Of a DNA stretch of 64,000 nt, positions 40,662 through 50,041 are shown piece by piece (the stretch's first letter is position 1; every line of letters begins with the position of its first letter). The DNA is taken from NCBI GenBank assembly GCA_902516235.1, contig CABXXO010000001.1:1-64000 (forward strand). Direction: 5' to 3'. The stretch comes from an uncultured Alphaproteobacteria bacterium. Lineage in GTDB: Bacteria > Pseudomonadota > Alphaproteobacteria > HIMB59. A program made the position numbers and the translations under genes. The notes below the pieces were generated by a model. The model worked only from the letters and a program-made list of their open reading frames with translations. It did not search any database and was not told the origin of the DNA.

Positions 40662-41216
40662 ATGACTCCAGAGGTATTACAAGAAAAATTTCTTGATTGG
40701 CAATGTCAATCAAGAATTCAAGCATTTAGGACACAAAGTGGTAGACCCAATTCTTCTATGGCTCCGATATTACTTGATAAGAAAGGTAATGAACTCCTAA
40801 GAATTATTGTTGTAATATCTGAAAATGATCCAGTAAACACTACAAAACTTTTTGAACATACTTTTAAACGAACATACGATCCTGCTGACAGATTTGATAA
40901 GATGAATAAATTTTTATCTTCTGAATATTTTATGAATAAAGATAAATTTTCAGACTCTTTGTTTGCTACTTTTCCAAAGAGCTCAAGTATTTCCAAAAAA
41001 GTAGTTAAAGAAGGGTCGTGTATCCTTGATTTTATTCATTTATCAACAAATTACAGGTTGTTTTGTTCTCCATTTATTTTAGATAAAAATGAGGAACATT
41101 GGGAAAATATTTTCTGGCATAATAAAAATTTTAATCCGGGATTGGGGAATGACATCGATGTTATAAAATTTATTCCAAACTGGAAAAAGTCAAAGCTAAT
41201 TAGGATTAAAGATTAA
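40662..41216 (+). CDS. Conserved-looking hypothetical protein coupled to gmaS
   Basis: Begins 4 nt after the gmaS stop; no motif recognised. Confidence 0.6.
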   Translation: MTPEVLQEKFLDWQCQSRIQAFRTQSGRPNSSMAPILLDKKGNELLRIIVVISENDPVNTTKLFEHTFKRTYDPADRFDKMNKFLSSEYFMNKDKFSDSLFATFPKSSSISKKVVKEGSCILDFIHLSTNYRLFCSPFILDKNEEHWENIFWHNKNFNPGLGNDIDVIKFIPNWKKSKLIRIKD

Positions 41217-41220
41217 ATAT

Positions 41221-41250
41221 TTTAGCTTTGGGGGGGGCTAAAGCCCCCTA
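41221..41250. terminator. Bidirectional terminator between convergent operons
   Basis: GGGGGC-TAAA-GCCCCC, with overlapping alternative stem TTTAGC/GCTAAA. Confidence 0.75.
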
Positions 41251-41262
41251 ATTTAATAAAAC

Positions 41263-41736
41263 TTATTCGACTAACTTAAAGTTTTCACCTTTAGCATAGG
41301 TTCTTTTTAATTGAACCAATGGATGATTGGGTGACATTTGAAATTTAATAAGTAACTCTCTTGCCAACATATCTCTGTCTTGTTGGTTTTTTGGAAGTTT
41401 AATTTTTTTAGGAAGAGTTATCCAAGCATTTGCGTTTCTGTCAAATACAGCGGGTGTGTCTCCCTCAAAACCCATATGAATATCTTCTAACCAGTTTAAA
41501 TCATCCCATCCCATAATCTCAATGTATTGCTTTAAGAAAGGAGTTAGGTGTTTGTAATCGGGAATTAAGTTTACATCATAACGATAACCGATATGTTGAC
41601 CGATCATTTTTTCTCTTGATGTTTTAATTTCTTTATCTTTTAGCTTAGCCCCACCTACAACTTGGTAACCTTTTGGTTTAGAAGATTTTTTAGCAGTTTT
41701 TTTTGATTTTGCTGATGATGTTTTCTTTTTAACCAT
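41263..41736 (-). CDS. Hypothetical protein, last gene of the FAD-oxidase/GS/glutamate-synthase-like operon
   Basis: Lys/Ser-rich N-terminus then globular YDVNLIPDYKHLTPFLKQYIEIMGWDDLNWLEDIHMGFEGDTP; 9-nt gap to upstream gene. Confidence 0.65.
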   Translation of the reverse strand: MVKKKTSSAKSKKTAKKSSKPKGYQVVGGAKLKDKEIKTSREKMIGQHIGYRYDVNLIPDYKHLTPFLKQYIEIMGWDDLNWLEDIHMGFEGDTPAVFDRNANAWITLPKKIKLPKNQQDRDMLARELLIKFQMSPNHPLVQLKRTYAKGENFKLVE

Positions 41737-41745
41737 TTTTGTCTC

Positions 41746-43080
41746 CTAGATTGAGTGGTAGTTATCGACACCTACAGTCAAATCTGTTCCAGCTAAAGGT
41801 ACTTTAGCCATTGCTGATGACTCCATTGTTAGTGCTGCTAAGTCTTCTGGTTCAAGAGAGTGGATATTTGTTTTACCACATGCTCTTGCTAACATTTGGC
41901 ACTCAAGAGTCATTGTGCTTAATAAATTATAAACTCTCTCGGCAGCCTCTGTTGGATCTAATCTACTTCTAAGAACAGGATCTTGTGTGGCTACACCGAC
42001 AGGACACCTACCAGTATGACAGTGATAACAATAACCTGCTTCAACACCCATTTCTTTTTCATAATCGGCTTCAGGAATATCTTTATTACAGTTCAAGGCA
42101 ACTAAACCAGCTGTTCCAATAGCTATTGCGTCAGCTCCTAAGGCTAAAGCTTTGGCCATGTCAGCACCATCTCTGATACCACCAGCGAAAACTAATGAAA
42201 TTTCCCCAGTTTTACCCACGTCGTCAAGAGCTCTTCTTGCTTCTCGAATAGCGCCGATACCAGGAATACCAGTATTTGCTGCTGCTATATGAGGACCAGC
42301 AGCTGTAGAACCTTCCATGGAGTCTAAAAATATTGAGTCAGGATCGCATTTTGCTGCCATTCTAACATCATCATAAACCCTTGAAGCACCTAACTTCAAC
42401 TGAATTGGAACTTGATTGTCAGTTAACTCTCTTAATTCTTGTACTTTAAGAGCTAAGTCATCTGGGCCCATCCAGTCTGGGTGTCTAGCAGGAGATCTTT
42501 GATCAATACCAGCAGGTAAAGATCTCATTTCAGCTACTTGGTCTGTAACTTTTTGGCCCATTAAGTGGCCGCCCATTCCAACTTTTTGACCTTGTCCAAT
42601 AAATACTTCAATTGCATCAGCTAGTTGAGCATGGTGCGGATTAAAACCATATCTTGATTGAATACATTGATAGTACCATTTATGAGAATATCTTCTTTCA
42701 TCAGGTATCATTCCGCCTTCTCCAGAGCAAGTAGCACTTCCTGCCATTGATGATCCTCTTGCTAAAGCAGTTTTTGCTTCATAAGAAAGAGCACCAAAAC
42801 TCATGCTTGTTATGTAAACAGGTATATCAAGTTTAATAGGATTTTTTGCTCTAGGGCCTATGATAGTCTCGGTTAAACATTTCTCTCTGTAACCCTCGAT
42901 AACAAATCGTGTTAATGTTCCAGGTAAAAATACTAAATCATCCCAGTGAGGAATTTTTTTCATTAAGGCCATGCCACGCATACGATAACGACCTAGTTGT
43001 GATTTAATGTGAATATCATCCATTACCTCTGGGGTAAAGATTGAGTTTTGTCCTAATAATTGTGTATTACGTTTTGCCAT
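41746..43080 (-). CDS. FMN-binding glutamate synthase-like subunit (GlxD/MgsC family), copy 1
   Basis: MSFGALSYEAKTALARGSSMAGSATCSGEGGM, GGIRDGADMAKALALGADAIAIGTAGL, Cys motif GYCYHCHTGRCPVGVATQDP. Confidence 0.88.
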   Translation of the reverse strand: MAKRNTQLLGQNSIFTPEVMDDIHIKSQLGRYRMRGMALMKKIPHWDDLVFLPGTLTRFVIEGYREKCLTETIIGPRAKNPIKLDIPVYITSMSFGALSYEAKTALARGSSMAGSATCSGEGGMIPDERRYSHKWYYQCIQSRYGFNPHHAQLADAIEVFIGQGQKVGMGGHLMGQKVTDQVAEMRSLPAGIDQRSPARHPDWMGPDDLALKVQELRELTDNQVPIQLKLGASRVYDDVRMAAKCDPDSIFLDSMEGSTAAGPHIAAANTGIPGIGAIREARRALDDVGKTGEISLVFAGGIRDGADMAKALALGADAIAIGTAGLVALNCNKDIPEADYEKEMGVEAGYCYHCHTGRCPVGVATQDPVLRSRLDPTEAAERVYNLLSTMTLECQMLARACGKTNIHSLEPEDLAALTMESSAMAKVPLAGTDLTVGVDNYHSI

Positions 43081-43916
43081 TATCCTAATATTCCTTTCTT
43101 TTCTGCTGGCTCTAGATTGTCATAATTCCAAAGCATTCTACCTGCAACGTATTTTTTAAATTTAGATGCTGGAACCTTGCAATCAATCTCAGCATTTTTG
43201 ATTTTTTGTTCTAGCCATCTAACCTCATGTTCATTCATTTCACCAGGAACGCAGTCAGTTCCTAGGGAATGAGGTTCTCCTCCAACAAAAATGATACCAT
43301 CGTACATAGAGTCACCCATGTTTGCGTTTACATTGCCACAAACAATAATTCTACCTCTTTGCATCATAAATCCAGTGTAAGCACCGGCATTACCACCGAT
43401 TAAAATAGTACCACCTTTCATGTCAATTCCAGTTCTTGCGCCAGCGTCACCTTTAACAATTAAGTCTCCGCCTCTTAAAGCGGCTCCAAAACAAGATCCA
43501 GCGTTATTTTCAACAACAACTTTTCCTGACATCATATTTTCTGCACAAGACCATCCAACTCTTCCGTTAACTCTAACAGTTGGGCCATCAATGCATCCAA
43601 TACCGAAGTAGCCTAAGCTTCCTTCAAAAATTAAGTTAAGCTTATTTAATATCCCTACTCCAAGAGAGTGTTTAGCTCCTGGATTTTTTATTACTATAGA
43701 TCCATAACCTTTTCGAATTGAGTCTCTAATTTTTTGATTTAATTCGTGTGCGTTAATCCCTTCACAGTCAATAGAAGTTCTCTTATTAAAATCAACCTCG
43801 TGGTTTCCATAGTAGGTATAATTCTCTTCTTCGGTTACCTCAAAAAATAGTTTTTGGGATCTACCTGATAAATTTTCATCATCAAAAGCAGATGTTTTTT
43901 TTGTTAAGCCTGCCAT
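43080..43916 (-). CDS. GXGXG glutamate synthase-like subunit (GlxC/MgsB family), copy 1
   Basis: NNAGSCFGAALRGGDLIVKGDAGARTGIDMKGGTILIGGNAGAYTGFMMQRGRIIVCG beta-helix repeats. Confidence 0.88.
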   Translation of the reverse strand: MAGLTKKTSAFDDENLSGRSQKLFFEVTEEENYTYYGNHEVDFNKRTSIDCEGINAHELNQKIRDSIRKGYGSIVIKNPGAKHSLGVGILNKLNLIFEGSLGYFGIGCIDGPTVRVNGRVGWSCAENMMSGKVVVENNAGSCFGAALRGGDLIVKGDAGARTGIDMKGGTILIGGNAGAYTGFMMQRGRIIVCGNVNANMGDSMYDGIIFVGGEPHSLGTDCVPGEMNEHEVRWLEQKIKNAEIDCKVPASKFKKYVAGRMLWNYDNLEPAEKKGILG

Positions 43917-44845
43917 ACTTTCACCTCCGCTTCATAAGGGTCATAAGTTTTAATTTCGTGAGGAAAGATATTCCTAATAGCAACTTCCTCTGATGCACAT
44001 GCTACGATATCTTTGCTTTCATAGATTACCATTGGCTTTGCAGCCATGTGATCTTTGGCCATTCCAAGTTGATCTTTCGTAGCTACAACATATGTAAAAA
44101 CTCCATCTAGTTCGTCTAAACTGTCATGCATCGCTTTTTCAAGTTCAATCCCATTAGCCATTTTGTCTGCTATATATACTGCAATAATCTCTGAGTCACA
44201 GTTTGAATTGAATCTATAACCTTTTCTTTCAAGTACCCTTCTGTTACCCCAATAGTTTGTCAATTGGCCGTTGTGAACAACTGATACATCTTCAAAAGGA
44301 AAAGCCCAGTAAGGGTGAGCAGATTTTATGTCAACATCCGACTCCGTAGCCATTCTTGTATGACCTATGCCATGAGTACCCATAAACTTATTTAGTCCGT
44401 ACTGATCTGAAACAGTTGTAGCGTCCCCTAAATCTTTTATAAGTTCAAGACCTTTACCTATTGATAATATCTCTGTTTTTTCGACTGTCTCAATTTCTGT
44501 TGCTAAATCTGTAAGATCACCTTTAAAGTCAAATATATATCGAAAAGCGTATGGAGTGCTGGAGCTTTGTTTTGTTACTTTCGCACCATGTTTTTTTAAA
44601 ATAGCATCGACAGCGTTTTTTCTATTTTTTAAATCAACAGGTGAGTCAACATTTGCATTTACTTTTTCAGCTTCATTTTCAGATATTTTAAATCTCATTA
44701 CGAAACCTTTTTTGAGTGGTGTCCCATACATAGCGTAACCAGTTGAGTCTGGTCCTCTATGTTTTAGTCCTTGTAACATAAGGCCCATCTGTTCACCTAC
44801 GTTGACCGTCTTTTGTTTATTTATTACTCCAGCTATTCCACACAT
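43904..44845 (-). CDS. Class II glutamine amidotransferase-like subunit (GlxB/MgsA family), copy 1
   Basis: MCGIAGVIN N-terminal Cys, GLKHRGPDSTGYAMY, IGHTRMATESDVDIKSAHPYW, NSNCDSEIIA. Confidence 0.9.
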   Translation of the reverse strand: MCGIAGVINKQKTVNVGEQMGLMLQGLKHRGPDSTGYAMYGTPLKKGFVMRFKISENEAEKVNANVDSPVDLKNRKNAVDAILKKHGAKVTKQSSSTPYAFRYIFDFKGDLTDLATEIETVEKTEILSIGKGLELIKDLGDATTVSDQYGLNKFMGTHGIGHTRMATESDVDIKSAHPYWAFPFEDVSVVHNGQLTNYWGNRRVLERKGYRFNSNCDSEIIAVYIADKMANGIELEKAMHDSLDELDGVFTYVVATKDQLGMAKDHMAAKPMVIYESKDIVACASEEVAIRNIFPHEIKTYDPYEAEVKVWQA

Positions 44846-44863
44846 ACTTTACTCCTATCTATT

Positions 44864-46333
44864 TTATGGTAAGCAATCCAAGTATTTATCGAGATCCCAT
44901 TGAGTTGGAGTGGCTAAAAATTCTTCCCACTCATCCCGTTTGTACTCCATAAACACTTTCATCATGTCACCAGGTAGCCCTTCTTGAATAACTTTGTCAC
45001 TTTCTAAACGATCTAAAGCTTCACCCAGTGTCATTGGTAATTTTTCAACTTGCTTACCAGCTTTCATTTGTTCATACATATTCTGTTGTTCTGGTTTTCC
45101 AGGGTCCATCTTCTCAGAAATACCGTGATCAAATGCTTTCAATAAACCACTACCCATGAGGTATGGATTATGTGCTGAGTCTACCGAACGGTATTCAAAT
45201 CTTCCTGGTGCAGATACTCTTAGGCCACAGGTTCTATTTTGGTAACCCCAATCAGCATAAACTGGTGCCCAAAAACCTGTATCCCACAGTCTTCTATAAG
45301 AATTCACGGTGGATGATCCTAATGCGGTTAATGCAGGAAGATGTTCCATCACACCCCCAATTGCCTGAAGCCCTATTTTGCCAGGAATTCTCTGATCTTT
45401 TCCATCAGGCATAAAGGCATTAGTTCCACCTCTTCTATGATGGAAGACATTTTCCATACCCGGAATACTTTTGTTTCCGCATGGAATGAGCTCATCTTTG
45501 CCGCCTTTCCATAAAGAGACGTTTGTATGACAACCAGATGCAGAAACCCCAACGAAAGGTTTACTAAGAAAACATGCTATTAAGTTAAATTCTCTTGCAA
45601 CTTGCGCACAAATTTGTCTGTATGTTGACAATCTGTCAGCATTTCTTAAAACATCATCATAATTAAAGTTTAATTCTAATTGACCAGGTGCATCCTCATG
45701 ATCACCTTGGATTATATCTAAACCCATAGCACGAGAGTATTCTATTACTTTCATGTATACGGGTCTAAGAGATTCAAATTGATCAATATGATAACAGTAT
45801 GGCTTAGAAAAACCGGAACCTGTTGGGCTACCATCTTCATTCTTAGTTAACCACATCATTTCAGGCTCTGTACCTGCTCTTAATTCTAATTTATGTTTCT
45901 TTTTAAAATCTTCGTGAGCTCTTTTTAGATTACCTCTACAATCAGAAGTTAAGTAACCACCTGGATCGTTTTCTTCTTCTCTGTTTCTAAAACATGTACA
46001 AAATACTCGGGCTATTCTTTTATCCCATGGAATTTGTACAAAAGTTTCTGGGTCAGGTATTCCGACTAATTCGTGAGCTTCTGGACCATAGCCAATATAA
46101 TCACCATGCCTATTTGTAAATAAGTTAGCAGTAGCACCATAAACTAATTGAAAACCTTTGTTTGCTATACTTTCCCAGTGATCAGCAGGTACACCCTTAC
46201 CAACAATTCTTCCAGTTACAGAAATAAATTGATAATAGATATACTCTATACCTAACTTATCAATTTTTTTTCTAACTTGTTTTATATAGTCTTGTCTTTT
46301 TTTATCCTTAACGTACGTTTCTAGCGCTGTCAT
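44864..46333 (-). CDS. Glutamine synthetase family protein (GlnT-like paralogue 2)
   Basis: YIYYQFISVTGRIVGKGVPADHW, GTEPEMMWL, GDHEDAPGQLELNFNYDD, SGCHTNVSLW, RFEYRSVDSAHNPYL. Confidence 0.9.
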   Translation of the reverse strand: MTALETYVKDKKRQDYIKQVRKKIDKLGIEYIYYQFISVTGRIVGKGVPADHWESIANKGFQLVYGATANLFTNRHGDYIGYGPEAHELVGIPDPETFVQIPWDKRIARVFCTCFRNREEENDPGGYLTSDCRGNLKRAHEDFKKKHKLELRAGTEPEMMWLTKNEDGSPTGSGFSKPYCYHIDQFESLRPVYMKVIEYSRAMGLDIIQGDHEDAPGQLELNFNYDDVLRNADRLSTYRQICAQVAREFNLIACFLSKPFVGVSASGCHTNVSLWKGGKDELIPCGNKSIPGMENVFHHRRGGTNAFMPDGKDQRIPGKIGLQAIGGVMEHLPALTALGSSTVNSYRRLWDTGFWAPVYADWGYQNRTCGLRVSAPGRFEYRSVDSAHNPYLMGSGLLKAFDHGISEKMDPGKPEQQNMYEQMKAGKQVEKLPMTLGEALDRLESDKVIQEGLPGDMMKVFMEYKRDEWEEFLATPTQWDLDKYLDCLP

Positions 46334-46350
46334 TTTATTCCTCCTCTACA

Positions 46351-47697
46351 TCAACTCCAAGGGAACGGGCTCTTTGAAACCGGATGCAACTTCCCTTCTT
46401 CATATCGAGAAAATCTGAAAGGTTCTAGAATTTCAGACTTTCCTCCAAGCAATTCATCAGATACTAAATCACCAACTCCGGCCATTTTATATCCATGGTT
46501 TGCGTCTGCTATAATATACACATTTTCTCTATATTGGTCGAATACAGGAAAACGGTCAGGAGTCACACATCCTATACCGCCAGCATTTTGCTTTTTATAC
46601 TTACTGTGACACCCATCAAATTGCTTCTGACAAAAAGCCAGAGCAGAAGTCCATTTATCCTCAAAAGACGATCTTGGTTGAAACTCAAGAGAGTCGTGCC
46701 CATAAGGGTCTAGTTTAATATCATTTACAGGTTTAGTTACATCGTATGGAGATGAACCACCTTGAATACCATTTCTGTAAACATCTGGTTTATAGTAAAA
46801 ACCCCACATTACATTTTCATGAATAACATCACCTGTTTTATTTGAGACAAGCGTAGACTCAGTATCAACATGAATTACAGGATATTCACTTCCCTTTGCA
46901 GTTTTATAACTTCGTGGATCAACTTCAAGTTCACCTTCTTCAAGAGCCATGTATGACCACATAGGTATTTCATTAGTGAAAGTTCCATCAGGTTTTTTGA
47001 TTTTTACAGAATTTGGTAATTCTAAAATTTCCCAAAACTTTCTAACCCAAGGACCAGCAGCAACAACTAGTTGTGTGCACTCAATTGTTCCCTCAGATGT
47101 TTCTACTGCTTTTACAGCACCACTACCATTTGAGGAGATTAAATTATTTGCTTCAACACCCTCAATAACTTTTGCACCAGATGAAATGGCTAATTTATGA
47201 AACCCTTCGATTGCTCCTCTGTTAGCTCCGTAACCAGTCTTTTTTTCATGCAAGACTGAGGATATTCCTTGTGCTTGCCAATCTGGAAGCATGTCCTTCA
47301 TATACTTTTCGCAGTCACTAGCTCCCTCAATAAATTCTGAGTCAAAACCAATTTCCTTTTGTTGGTGATAAACTTCAGACATTCCCTCTTGCATTAATTG
47401 TGAATTGATCTGCATGTAACCCACTGGTTTATATGTTAATGCATCAGCATTTTCATTCCATATATCAACAGAGTGAGCCATTAAACTTCTCATGGCAGGT
47501 TGATAGTAGTTATTTCTTACGATTCCACATGCTACACCACTTGCACCATTCGCAACCTTTGTTTTTTCTATAACAATAACTGAATTTTCTTTTAATTGTC
47601 CTTTACTAGATAGCTTTTTACATAAATGCCAAGCTGTGCTTAAGCCGTGTATACCAGCACCGATTATTAAATATTCACATTTGGACGGCAGACTCAT
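46351..47697 (-). CDS. FAD-dependent oxidoreductase of DAO/sarcosine oxidase beta-like family
   Basis: YLIIGAGIHGLSTAWHL dinucleotide fold; C-terminal GIGCVTPDRFPVFDQYRENVYIIADANHGYKMAG. Confidence 0.88.
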   Translation of the reverse strand: MSLPSKCEYLIIGAGIHGLSTAWHLCKKLSSKGQLKENSVIVIEKTKVANGASGVACGIVRNNYYQPAMRSLMAHSVDIWNENADALTYKPVGYMQINSQLMQEGMSEVYHQQKEIGFDSEFIEGASDCEKYMKDMLPDWQAQGISSVLHEKKTGYGANRGAIEGFHKLAISSGAKVIEGVEANNLISSNGSGAVKAVETSEGTIECTQLVVAAGPWVRKFWEILELPNSVKIKKPDGTFTNEIPMWSYMALEEGELEVDPRSYKTAKGSEYPVIHVDTESTLVSNKTGDVIHENVMWGFYYKPDVYRNGIQGGSSPYDVTKPVNDIKLDPYGHDSLEFQPRSSFEDKWTSALAFCQKQFDGCHSKYKKQNAGGIGCVTPDRFPVFDQYRENVYIIADANHGYKMAGVGDLVSDELLGGKSEILEPFRFSRYEEGKLHPVSKSPFPWS

Positions 47698-47753
47698 TTT
47701 TATTTAATCCTCCACTATAAAATCATTTTGAATGGGGATATTAAAAAAAACAC

Positions 47754-47780
47754 ATTTTGTTTCAAATAATGAAACAAAAT
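47754..47780. promoter_or_regulatory. Operator-like palindrome upstream of the 47697 operon (candidate IclR site 1)
   Basis: Perfect 11-bp arms ATTTTGTTTCA-AATAA-TGAAACAAAAT. Confidence 0.75.
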
Positions 47781-47795
47781 TTCATCAGAAAAGGA

Positions 47796-48566
47796 TTAGT
47801 TATTAACAATTAATTTAGAAATTTTAATAGATGCGTCTTGCAACAGATTGATATAATTAGCCATTGTTTTTGGATTTAAAATATTTTTACTTCCAGAGAA
47901 AGCGACTCCTGCAAAAGATCTTTTATCTTTATCTAAGATAGCTACACCAATACCATAAGAGTTTTCGAAAGCTTCACCATGATTTAAGGCATAACCATTA
48001 GTTCTAATTTTTGTTAGTTGTTTTCTTAGATCATTTAAATTAACAATAGTGTTATTTGTATGCGGGTAAAAATTATAACTTCTATAAATCGTGGAAATTT
48101 CATTTTCAGGTCTGTAAGCAAGCATCACTTTTCCCAGAGCACAACAGTGTGCGTCTAGTCTCATTCTAAAAGTTCTTATTGTTGCATCATCTGTATTATT
48201 TGAAATTTTATCAGAGTGAACAATTTGTGAACCCTCCAACATAGCTAAGTATGTTATCAAATTTGTTTGACTTGAAATATCTTTTAAAATCTCTCTTGAT
48301 GTTTCGGAAATAGACTGAAGATAATCAGAGGTTTCACCGAATTGAAATGCCTTGTGTCCCATAGTATAGGTGTTTGAACTTAAATTTTTATGAATGTATC
48401 CAAGATCACTAAGAACAGATAATAATCTAAAAGTTGTCGTTCTTGAGAGAGCTGCCTTACGAGAAATATTAGAGGCTTTTAATGGAAAAATTGATTTTGA
48501 GAGTATTTCTAAAATTTTGAAAGATTTTTCTAAAGACTTATTTATGTACTTTAAACCCTGTCCCAT
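47796..48566 (-). CDS. IclR-family transcriptional regulator
   Basis: wHTH FPLKASNISRKAALSRTTTFRLLSVLSDLGYIHK; effector-domain motifs MRLDAHCCALGKVMLAY and GVAFSG. Confidence 0.92.
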   Translation of the reverse strand: MGQGLKYINKSLEKSFKILEILSKSIFPLKASNISRKAALSRTTTFRLLSVLSDLGYIHKNLSSNTYTMGHKAFQFGETSDYLQSISETSREILKDISSQTNLITYLAMLEGSQIVHSDKISNNTDDATIRTFRMRLDAHCCALGKVMLAYRPENEISTIYRSYNFYPHTNNTIVNLNDLRKQLTKIRTNGYALNHGEAFENSYGIGVAILDKDKRSFAGVAFSGSKNILNPKTMANYINLLQDASIKISKLIVNN

Positions 48567-48580
48567 TTAAAGTTTCTCCT

Positions 48581-48599
48581 TGTTTCAAATTATGAAACA
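48581..48599. promoter_or_regulatory. Operator-like palindrome upstream of the iclR gene (candidate IclR site 2)
   Basis: TGTTTCA-AATTA-TGAAACA, about 15 nt upstream of the iclR ATG. Confidence 0.72.
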
Positions 48600-48718
48600 G
48601 TAAATTAACACTGCTGTTGCATCATCACAACTTAATTCTGTGTCTATTTTGAAATTAATTTTTATATAGATTGATATATAAAATTTGCATGTAGTAAGTT
48701 TTTAATTAAATAAATTAT

Positions 48719-50041
48719 TTAAAACTTTGATCCTGGGATCCATCCGGTACCTGCTAATGGTACTCTAGCCATTGCGGCAGCCTCAACAGTTAGAGCACAC
48801 AAGTCTTCTGGTTCTAAATTATGTAAACTGTTTTTACCACAAGCTCTTGCAATTGTCTGGGCTTCTAATGTCATTACCTTTAAATAATTTGATAAACGTT
48901 TACCCGCTTTAACAGGGTCTAGTCTTTTCATTAATTTAGGATCTTGAGTATTAATTCCAGAGGGATCTTTTCCTTCGTGCCAGTCATCATAAGCACCTGC
49001 AGTTGTGCCTAATTTTTTGTAATCACTCTCCCATTTAGGATCATTATCTCCAAGAGCTATTAAAGCAGATGAGCCTATTGAAACAGCGTCAGCTCCTAGG
49101 GCCATAGCCTTAGCAACGTCTGCACCATTTCTTATGCCACCAGATACTATCAACTGGACTTTTCTATGCATGTCTAAATCTAAAAGAGCATCAACAGCAG
49201 GCCTAATACATGCTAAAGTGGGTTGACCTACATTTTCAATAAATACCTCTTGTGTTGCGGCAGTTCCACCCTGCATTCCATCTAGAACAACAACATCTGC
49301 TCCTGCTTTTACAGCAAGAGCTGTATCGTAGTATGGTCTAGCTCCTGCTAATTTAACAAAAATAGGAACTTTCCAGCCAGTAATTTCTCTAATTTCAAGA
49401 ATTTTTATTTCTAAATCATCGGGCCCTGTCCAATCAGGATGGCGGCATGCGGATCTTTGATCAATTCCTTTTGGGAGAGTACGCATCTCAGCAACCCGAT
49501 CACTAATTTTTTGACCAAGTAGCATTCCTCCGCCACCAGGTTTTGCACCTTGTCCAATAACTACCTCTATGGCATCTGCTTTTCTTAAATCTTCTGGATT
49601 CATTCCATATCTTGAGGGAAGTAATTGGTAGACTAAATGTTTAGATTGTCCTCTTTCTTCTGGAGTCATTCCGCCATCACCTGTAGTGGTTGAAGTGCCT
49701 GAAATACTAGCACCTCTACCAAGTGCCTCTTTTGCAGGACCAGATAAAGCTCCAAAGCTCATACCTGCGATCGTTATAGGAATATCAAGTTCCAATGGAT
49801 TTTTTGCATGTCTAGTCCCTAAAGTAACGTTTGTTGAACATTTCTCTCTATAACCCTCGAGTGGGTATCTTGACATTGACGCTCCTAAAAATAATAAATC
49901 ATCAAAATGAGGTAGTCTTTTTTTTGAACCACCTCCTCGTATGTCATAAATTCCAGTTTCTGCAGCTCTTCTTATTTCTGAGTTTGTGTAATCATCAAAA
50001 GTCCATGATTTTCTTGGAACGGTTTTAAATTTTTCAGACAT
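48719..50041 (-). CDS. mgsC: N-methylglutamate synthase FMN subunit-like (MgsC), copy 2
   Basis: Glutamate synthase FMN barrel: ITIAGMSFGALSGPAKEALGRGASISGTSTTTGDGGM, GGIRNGADVAKAMALGADAVSIGSSAL; linked to mgdABCD-like genes. Confidence 0.8.
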   Translation of the reverse strand: MSEKFKTVPRKSWTFDDYTNSEIRRAAETGIYDIRGGGSKKRLPHFDDLLFLGASMSRYPLEGYREKCSTNVTLGTRHAKNPLELDIPITIAGMSFGALSGPAKEALGRGASISGTSTTTGDGGMTPEERGQSKHLVYQLLPSRYGMNPEDLRKADAIEVVIGQGAKPGGGGMLLGQKISDRVAEMRTLPKGIDQRSACRHPDWTGPDDLEIKILEIREITGWKVPIFVKLAGARPYYDTALAVKAGADVVVLDGMQGGTAATQEVFIENVGQPTLACIRPAVDALLDLDMHRKVQLIVSGGIRNGADVAKAMALGADAVSIGSSALIALGDNDPKWESDYKKLGTTAGAYDDWHEGKDPSGINTQDPKLMKRLDPVKAGKRLSNYLKVMTLEAQTIARACGKNSLHNLEPEDLCALTVEAAAMARVPLAGTGWIPGSKF

